Source: SAR86 cluster bacterium (GTDB taxonomy: Bacteria > Pseudomonadota > Gammaproteobacteria > Pseudomonadales > Pseudohongiellaceae). Taken from it: a DNA stretch of 38,610 nt. This document shows positions 34,121 to 38,610 of the stretch, piece by piece. The stretch lies in NCBI GenBank assembly GCA_002746215.1, contig NVWI01000005.1, positions 62,879 to 101,488 on the forward strand. The letters run 5' to 3'. The position numbers were made by a program, and so were the translations under genes. Within the stretch, counting starts at the first letter, position 1, and every line of letters starts with the position of its first letter. Below the pieces are notes generated by a model. The model had not been told where the DNA came from and did no database searches. It saw nothing but the letters and a program-made list of their open reading frames with translations.

Positions 34121-37042
34121 ATGCTCCCTACAAATAAACTTCTTTTAAAAAGCCTGTTCCTGACTGCTACATGCTGCGTACTATTGGCTTGTAGTGACTC
34201 CGATAACCTTGATAACGAAGACTCGGCGTCAACCAACACCACCTCAGAAAACTCAGTAAGCAGCGCCCTTCCCGCCGGTGTTACCCTGCTTGAGCGCGTT
34301 GAAGCTAATAATAACGAACTACTTATCTCTTATAGCAAGTTTCAATTAGACAATGGTTTAACTATTGTTATTCATGAAGACCATTCAGACCCTATCGTCA
34401 AAGTAGATGTTACTTACCATGTTGGTTCGGCACGTGAAGAAGCACGCCGTTCCGGTTTTGCGCATTTCTTTGAGCACATGATGTTTCAAGGCTCCGAGCA
34501 TGTTGGAGATGACGAGCACTTCAAAATTGTCACTGAATCTGGTGGCACTATGAATGGTTCTACCAGCAATGACCGAACCAATTACTACCAGACTGTACCA
34601 AGCAACCAACTGGAAACCATGCTCTGGTTGGAATCCGACCGAATGGGCTTTTTGTTAGATGCAGTCACTCAGGAGAAATTTGAGATACAGCGCGACACCG
34701 TGAAAAATGAGCGCGGCCAAAATGTTGAAAACAGTCCTTATGGGCGATTTAACGAGATCAATTCATCAGCCTTGTATCCCCCGGAGCATCCTTATTCCTG
34801 GCCTACTATCGGCTACCCTGAAGATCTGGATGCTGCCACGCTGGACGACCTGAAAAATTTCTTCCTACGCTGGTATGGGCCCAATAATGCCACCTTAACA
34901 ATTGGTGGCAACGTCGATGAGACTGATGTGTTGAATCTGGTCAAGCAATACTTTGGTGAAATTCCAGCAGGCCCCGAAGTGCTGCTGGATTCTCAAGAGT
35001 TAATCACTCTCGATGAAGATCGCTACGTTTCCTATGTTGATGAAAACATACGCTTCCCTGCGCTTCTTTTCACTTACCCAACGGTTCCACTAAATCACCC
35101 AGATAAAGTAGCGCTGGAAGCTTTAAACGAAGTCATCACAGGTGGGCGTAAGTCAGTTTTCTATAAAGATTTTATACTGACCAACAAAGCCATTGCCGCA
35201 ACAGGGTTTAACAATACAATGGAGTTGGCCGGTTCACTGACTTTCTATGTCATGCCCTTTCCCGGCACTCCTTTGAGCCAATTTGAAGAAGAAATACGTG
35301 CAGTACTGACAAACTTTAATGAAGACTCGATCTCTGATGAAGACTTACAAATATACAAAGCGCAACAAGAGGCCGGTTTGATCAACAGCCTGGCAAGTGT
35401 CAGCGGTAAAGTTTCGCAATTGGCTTATTACCAAACCTTTTACAATAACCCCAACATCATTCCTGAAGAACTGGAAGCCATTCAGAATCTGACTAAAGAC
35501 GATATCCTGCGCGTCTATAACACCTACATCTCAGGTAAAGCTGCGGTGATTCAAAGCATTGTTCCTGGCGATGACCCTGAAGGTCAGGCTCAGCCCGATA
35601 ACTTTACAATTCCTCAACAACTTAGCCTTTTAGAAAGTGCCAACGATAATTTAGAAGAACGTATTGTTGTGTCTGCCTTTGACCGCTCAATAAACCCTGA
35701 AGCGGGACCCATCCCTCTGGTCATAATGCCGGAATATTGGGAAGCTTCTCTGGATAACGGCATAGACATCATTGGCGCTCTCAGCAATGAAATTCCTACC
35801 GTTAATATCAGAATGAGTTTTGATGGTGGGCATTTATTGGAATCTCCTGAGAAGTACGGGCTGGCAAGCCTTAGCGCCGACATGATGAATGAAGGCACTG
35901 AACAATACAGCGCTGAAGAATTTGAAATTGAATTGGACAAGCTCGGCAGTAGCATCTCAGTCTCTGCTGGTTCGCAAGGAACCACCATTAGTCTACGCAG
36001 CCTGAGCCGAAATCTTGATGCGACATTAGACTTGCTTGAAGAACGCTTATTTGCCTCTGTCTTTACTGAAGATGACCTCGTTAGATTACGCCAACAAACC
36101 ATCGAAAACATCGAAGCCAGTAAAGAGGAGCCAAGCTCAATCGCTGCTGGTGCTTATCGAAAACTGATTTACGGAGAGGGTCACCCTTTTGCAATATCTT
36201 CAGCCGGCGAAATTGACACACTGGAAAATATCAGCCTTGAAGATATACAAATTTTTAGTCGTCAAAGCCTAGTTTCACAAGCCCTTGATGTTGTGGTGAT
36301 AGGTGATATTGAGCAAGAAGATATTCTGCCAAAATTAAACTTTTTGGCAGACATCCCCAATGCAGGGGTCGTGCTTCCTGAGCTTCCAGCCACTCCAGTC
36401 ATTACAGAAAACACCTTATATCTCATTGATAAACCACAGGCACCACAATCTGAAATTAGAATCGGCTATATGGGCAATCTGACATACAACCCTACCGGTG
36501 AATACTTCGAACGCTACTTGATGAACTATACACTTGGCGGTGCATTCAGCAGTCGTATCAACCTTAATTTACGTGAGGATAAAGGCTATACCTATGGCGC
36601 ACGTAGTAATTTTTCAGCAACTCAATACCCTGGGCCCTTTACTGCCTCTGCCAGTGTCAGAGCCGACTCTACTGCCGATTCCATCGTGCAATTCATCAAT
36701 GAAATAACGCAGTTCCGAGATCAGGGCATCACAGCAGAAGAACTCGCTTTCACCAAGAATGCCATTGGCCAAAGTGAAGCCTTGGATTATGAAACACCGG
36801 GGCAAAAATCTCGCTTACTGGGTCAGATTATTAAATATGGTCTGAATAGAAATTTCGTCAATGTACAACAGGAAATCATCAATGACCTTAGTATTGAACG
36901 AGTTAATGAACTCGCCAGAGAACATTTACCCGTGGAAGAAATGATACTCGTCGTGGTTGGTGACAAGATGTTGATTGAGCAATCATTGATAGAGCTTGGT
37001 TATAACATTGTAGAATTAGATAACGAAGGTCAGCCTCTTTAA
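34121..37042 (+). CDS. M16 family zinc metallopeptidase, lipoprotein, two-unit fusion
   Basis: The 973-residue protein starts with a lipoprotein signal (LLAC, cysteine 24). It has an active N-terminal M16 unit with the inverted zinc motif H115-F-F-E118-H119 and a downstream glutamate in VKNERGQNVENS, followed by an inactive M16 domain. A second pair of M16 domains begins near residue 540 (LASLSADMMNEGT, no HxxEH) and ends with the typical REDKGYTYGARSNF region. The arrangement resembles pitrilysin-like proteins, in which four domains form a closed chamber that cuts peptides. It would be in the periplasm or outer membrane, attached by lipid. The start ATG has GAGG five bases upstream. The NadR-like gene follows after four bases. 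Confidence 0.93.
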   Translation: MLPTNKLLLKSLFLTATCCVLLACSDSDNLDNEDSASTNTTSENSVSSALPAGVTLLERVEANNNELLISYSKFQLDNGLTIVIHEDHSDPIVKVDVTYHVGSAREEARRSGFAHFFEHMMFQGSEHVGDDEHFKIVTESGGTMNGSTSNDRTNYYQTVPSNQLETMLWLESDRMGFLLDAVTQEKFEIQRDTVKNERGQNVENSPYGRFNEINSSALYPPEHPYSWPTIGYPEDLDAATLDDLKNFFLRWYGPNNATLTIGGNVDETDVLNLVKQYFGEIPAGPEVLLDSQELITLDEDRYVSYVDENIRFPALLFTYPTVPLNHPDKVALEALNEVITGGRKSVFYKDFILTNKAIAATGFNNTMELAGSLTFYVMPFPGTPLSQFEEEIRAVLTNFNEDSISDEDLQIYKAQQEAGLINSLASVSGKVSQLAYYQTFYNNPNIIPEELEAIQNLTKDDILRVYNTYISGKAAVIQSIVPGDDPEGQAQPDNFTIPQQLSLLESANDNLEERIVVSAFDRSINPEAGPIPLVIMPEYWEASLDNGIDIIGALSNEIPTVNIRMSFDGGHLLESPEKYGLASLSADMMNEGTEQYSAEEFEIELDKLGSSISVSAGSQGTTISLRSLSRNLDATLDLLEERLFASVFTEDDLVRLRQQTIENIEASKEEPSSIAAGAYRKLIYGEGHPFAISSAGEIDTLENISLEDIQIFSRQSLVSQALDVVVIGDIEQEDILPKLNFLADIPNAGVVLPELPATPVITENTLYLIDKPQAPQSEIRIGYMGNLTYNPTGEYFERYLMNYTLGGAFSSRINLNLREDKGYTYGARSNFSATQYPGPFTASASVRADSTADSIVQFINEITQFRDQGITAEELAFTKNAIGQSEALDYETPGQKSRLLGQIIKYGLNRNFVNVQQEIINDLSIERVNELAREHLPVEEMILVVVGDKMLIEQSLIELGYNIVELDNEGQPL

Positions 37043-37046
37043 ACGT

Positions 37047-37583
37047 ATGACCCAAATTCATGTGCTCACCGGCCCAGAGTCGTCAGGCAAGACGACTTTG
37101 GCATCTACACTTGCCAATTATTGGTCAGCCCCTCTGCTATTGGAACAATCGCGGGCCTATTTAGATAAAAAAGCCGATGACAAAGTCAGTGATCCAGCTT
37201 TCATTTATCAACAATCCGATATCCTTGCTATTGCAAAACAGCAAATCGCAAAAGAACATGAGGCCCTTCTACAACAGCCAGAACTGCTTATTTGTGATAC
37301 TGACCTGTTAGTTCTGATTATCTGGAGTGAGGTTAAATTTGGTCACTGTGATAAATGGATTTTAGAACAATTTGAGCAAGAGCTTGATGCCAACTCACGT
37401 CACTACATACTTTGTGATTGGCAAATCCCCTGGGAGCCTGACCCACTAAGAGAAAACTCTGAGGACAGAGAGCAGCTATTTCGCTTATATCAAGCCAAAT
37501 TGAAAGCCTATGGCATAGATTACCTGGCTGTAAGTGGTAGTAATATGCAAAGATTTAAACAAGTCCAAGCGGCAATAGCTTAG
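37047..37583 (+). CDS. NadR-like AAA kinase (possible nicotinamide riboside kinase)
   Basis: The 178-residue protein has a Walker A motif GPESSGKTT (9-17), a Walker-B-like segment LLICDTDLL (residues 85-93) and the region WQIPWEPDPLRE typical of the kinase domain of NadR. In NadR this domain phosphorylates nicotinamide riboside; the adenylyltransferase half of NadR is missing here. It begins four bases after the peptidase stop, so is probably co-transcribed. A TPP riboswitch and TonB receptor lie 600 bases on, so phosphorylation of another vitamin cannot be excluded. Confidence 0.8.
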   Translation: MTQIHVLTGPESSGKTTLASTLANYWSAPLLLEQSRAYLDKKADDKVSDPAFIYQQSDILAIAKQQIAKEHEALLQQPELLICDTDLLVLIIWSEVKFGHCDKWILEQFEQELDANSRHYILCDWQIPWEPDPLRENSEDREQLFRLYQAKLKAYGIDYLAVSGSNMQRFKQVQAAIA

Positions 37584-37592
37584 TTAGCAGTA

Positions 37593-37958
37593 TTAGAATA
37601 AATACACTTTAGGCGCAAACCTACGATATTGATCTTCGTTGATGGTGCTGGCAAGTAGTAAGCGATGTAAAATTTCTTCACGTCTGCACCATTTTTGAAT
37701 ATTCAATAATTTTTTGACTTCTTCCGCATTCAGATAACCCAGCTCAATTGCCACATCACCAAACAAACCACCGGTTTGCTCCTGAATCTCAAGCAGATTA
37801 TTAATTTTTTCCATATCCATCAAATTGAGCTTTAGACTAAGCGCCCCAAGTGTCGTTCCTACACGACCCCAGCTACCAAGAATGGGCTTATCCGCCTCAT
37901 CCAGCCCCAGCTCTCTAGATAAATATTCTATAAACAATTTTGTGCCTCTAATTGCCAT
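37593..37958 (-). CDS. Small protein with GspE/MshE-N-terminal-like repeat
   Basis: The 121-residue soluble protein contains INNLLEIQEQTGGLFGDVAIELGYLN, cut here as the motif LLEIQEQTGGLFGD plus VAIELGYLNAEEVKKLL, the kind of helical segment seen at the N-terminus of type II secretion/type IV pilus ATPases, where it can bind cyclic-di-GMP. There is no ATPase domain, so this would be a stand-alone adaptor. Its function is unknown. It is convergent with the NadR-like gene (nine-base gap) and divergent from the riboswitch-controlled receptor. Confidence 0.55.
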   Translation of the reverse strand: MAIRGTKLFIEYLSRELGLDEADKPILGSWGRVGTTLGALSLKLNLMDMEKINNLLEIQEQTGGLFGDVAIELGYLNAEEVKKLLNIQKWCRREEILHRLLLASTINEDQYRRFAPKVYLF

Positions 37959-38068
37959 TCTTAATTTTATTGAAACATCCCTATGTATATCGACAATGTT
38001 TCAGAATATTTAACCTCGTTTTACCTAAAAATAAATATTTGTAAATTTTAAAAAGCCATCAAGATGAA

Positions 38069-38081
38069 AATGATAGTAATT
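38069..38081. promoter_or_regulatory. Weak Fur-box-like site
   Basis: AATGATAGTAATT matches the central part of the Fur consensus AATGATAATCATT at 11 of 13 positions. It stands 23 bases before the stronger site at 38105-38117. Confidence 0.3.
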
Positions 38082-38104
38082 TAATATCAATATATGATAT
38101 CGAA

Positions 38105-38117
38105 AATGATTATCATT
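38105..38117. promoter_or_regulatory. Fur-box-like palindrome
   Basis: AATGATTATCATT is a perfect 6-1-6 palindrome and agrees with the central Fur consensus AATGATAATCATT except for the middle base; over the full 19-bp box the match is about 14. It lies about 50 bases before the probable -35 of the riboswitch promoter, and upstream of the divergent 121-residue gene, so either could be the target. Confidence 0.45.
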
Positions 38118-38164
38118 TAGATTAATTAAACAATGCTTAATTAAAAAAGTCTAATCTACCAAAG

Positions 38165-38195
38165 TTTACACTTGTAAAAAACTAATTCTTATAAT
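38165..38195 (+). promoter_or_regulatory. Probable promoter of the riboswitch-receptor transcript
   Basis: TTTACA (38165-38170) and TATAAT (38190-38195) form a -35/-10 pair with 19 bases between them. The -10 is perfect and the -35 a little far. Transcription would begin near 38202, directly at the 5' edge of the TPP riboswitch. Confidence 0.6.
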
Positions 38196-38204
38196 AAAGT
38201 GCCC

Positions 38205-38300
38205 GTCATCCTGAGGGGTGGCTATTGCCTGAGATGTTTCTACTAAAAAAGAAACGAACCCTTTGAACCTGAACCAGCTAATACTGGCGTAGGAATAGGG
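38205..38300 (+). ncRNA. TPP riboswitch (THI element)
   Basis: The conserved core is complete and in order: GGGGTGGC (38215-38222), GCCTGAGAT (38227-38235), a variable hairpin GTTTC/GAAAC (38236-38255), ACCCTTTGAACCTGA (38258-38272), and CCAG...CTGG with the TAATACTGGCGTAGGA segment ending near 38294. P1 can form from TCCT (38209-38212) and AGGA (38291-38294). It senses thiamin pyrophosphate and normally lowers expression of downstream thiamin genes. Its only visible target is the TonB-dependent receptor at 38362. Confidence 0.95.
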
Positions 38301-38304
38301 TTAC

Positions 38305-38333
38305 GAAGTTGCGCATCTGCGACTTTGCCTTTT
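38305..38333 (+). terminator. Terminator-like hairpin of the riboswitch expression platform
   Basis: AAGTTGCG and TGCGACTT (38306-38325) pair with G-U wobbles around a CATC loop and are followed by TTGCCTTTTCT. It lies just 3' of the aptamer and could compete with it, causing premature termination when TPP is bound. Confidence 0.55.
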
Positions 38334-38356
38334 CTCCGTGAGTATTATTAGCGGAG
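38334..38356 (+). promoter_or_regulatory. Helix sequestering the receptor's ribosome binding site
   Basis: CTCCG (38334-38338) is complementary to CGGAG (38352-38356), and GGAG is the Shine-Dalgarno of the ATG at 38362. The 5-bp stem with a 13-base loop could close the site, giving translational control in addition to or instead of termination. Confidence 0.5.
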
Positions 38357-38361
38357 TAAAC

Positions 38362-38610
38362 ATGAGACATTTTTTCCCAATTGCCCCAAGCCTAACAGCA
38401 GTTATTTTATATAGCGCATGCAGCACATTTGCTGTCGCGCAACAAAGTAACCCCTCTATAAACCCTACCATCGAAGAAGTTATTATCAGCGCTGACTTTT
38501 TCAATACGCCTTTAATGCAAAGCAGTAATAGTGTGAGTGCAATTTCCACTGATGCCATACAAATGCGAGGCGCACAACACCTTGAAGAAGCCTTCTCATC
38601 AGTTCCAAAC
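38362..38610 (+). CDS. TonB-dependent receptor, N-terminal fragment (probably thiamin uptake)
   Basis: The frame begins at ATG 38362, with GGAG six bases upstream, and runs open for 83 codons to the window edge. The signal peptide is cleaved after about residue 26 (FAVA|QQ), a TonB-box-like segment IEEVIISAD (38-45) follows, and then the start of the plug domain (SVSAISTDAIQMRG, LEEAFSSVPN). The barrel lies outside the window. Receptors under a TPP riboswitch in gammaproteobacteria are predicted thiamin or thiamin-precursor transporters of the outer membrane, so this is the likely role; the Fur-like sites upstream leave open iron-responsive control as well. Confidence 0.85.
   Translation, partial: MRHFFPIAPSLTAVILYSACSTFAVAQQSNPSINPTIEEVIISADFFNTPLMQSSNSVSAISTDAIQMRGAQHLEEAFSSVPN

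Noticed and set aside
35614-36111. 165-codon open frame on the minus strand
   Set aside because: It is antisense to the M16 peptidase, which has clear domain motifs; the antisense frame is serine/arginine-rich without any recognisable domain.
38301-38558. 85-codon open frame on the minus strand
   Set aside because: It covers the riboswitch platform and the receptor signal peptide, which explain the sequence better.

Overview
The window looks like a chromosomal segment from a free-living, probably marine, gammaproteobacterium with moderate GC (low to mid 40s by eye). The strongest clue is gene order. On the minus strand, ffh, rpsP-rimM-trmD-rplS and then dsbC-hom-thrC follow one another, with ypjD-corB divergent from ffh. 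This is the arrangement I know from Pseudomonas and related gammaproteobacteria. Many secreted proteins of unknown function, a TonB-dependent receptor and a DUF5916 protein fit an aquatic heterotroph. The genus cannot be read from the sequence. I saw no tRNA, rRNA, insertion sequence, prophage or CRISPR array.

Layout. Positions 1-6.9 kb are accessory: the tail of a metallo-beta-lactamase-fold hydrolase, a secreted protein of unknown function, a membrane adenylate cyclase (Cache-like sensor, HAMP, class III cyclase), a lone VanA-type Rieske oxygenase, a DUF8021-like secreted protein, and a two-gene unit of a cupredoxin-like protein and an outer-membrane barrel. Positions 7-14.3 kb are the housekeeping block: threonine synthesis, disulfide isomerase, ribosome and tRNA maturation, and SRP. 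Positions 14.4-18 kb hold ypjD, corB, a zinc-ribbon Nudix hydrolase and fdhD. Positions 18.6-23.6 kb hold fdsGBA, an NAD-linked molybdenum formate dehydrogenase. FdhD (sulfur transfer to the cofactor) and, further on, MobA (cofactor maturation) belong to the same biochemistry, but no fdsD gene is present here. Positions 23.7-28.5 kb hold a DUF5916 protein, a DUF6152-like protein and three small unknowns. Positions 28.7-32.2 kb are a six-gene minus-strand run: two membrane proteins, a DUF6164-like protein, pirin, MscS channel and mobA. Positions 32.4-33.4 kb are a small-membrane-protein operon behind a sigma-54-like promoter. The window ends with a lipoprotein M16 peptidase, a NadR-like kinase and a TPP riboswitch leading into a TonB-dependent receptor cut off by the window edge.

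The most notable items are as follows. (1) A complete TPP riboswitch lies upstream of the truncated receptor; it has a promoter, a terminator hairpin and a helix covering the ribosome binding site, and Fur-box-like palindromes lie just upstream, which suggests thiamin uptake possibly co-regulated by iron. (2) The AT-rich, possibly sigma-54-driven operon encodes tiny related membrane proteins. (3) Tandem repeats are seeded on stop codons at three separate genes. (4) The fdsGBA cluster lacks fdsD. Start codons were revised for fdsA, the DUF5916 gene, trmD and three small genes, using Shine-Dalgarno spacing and protein N-termini.
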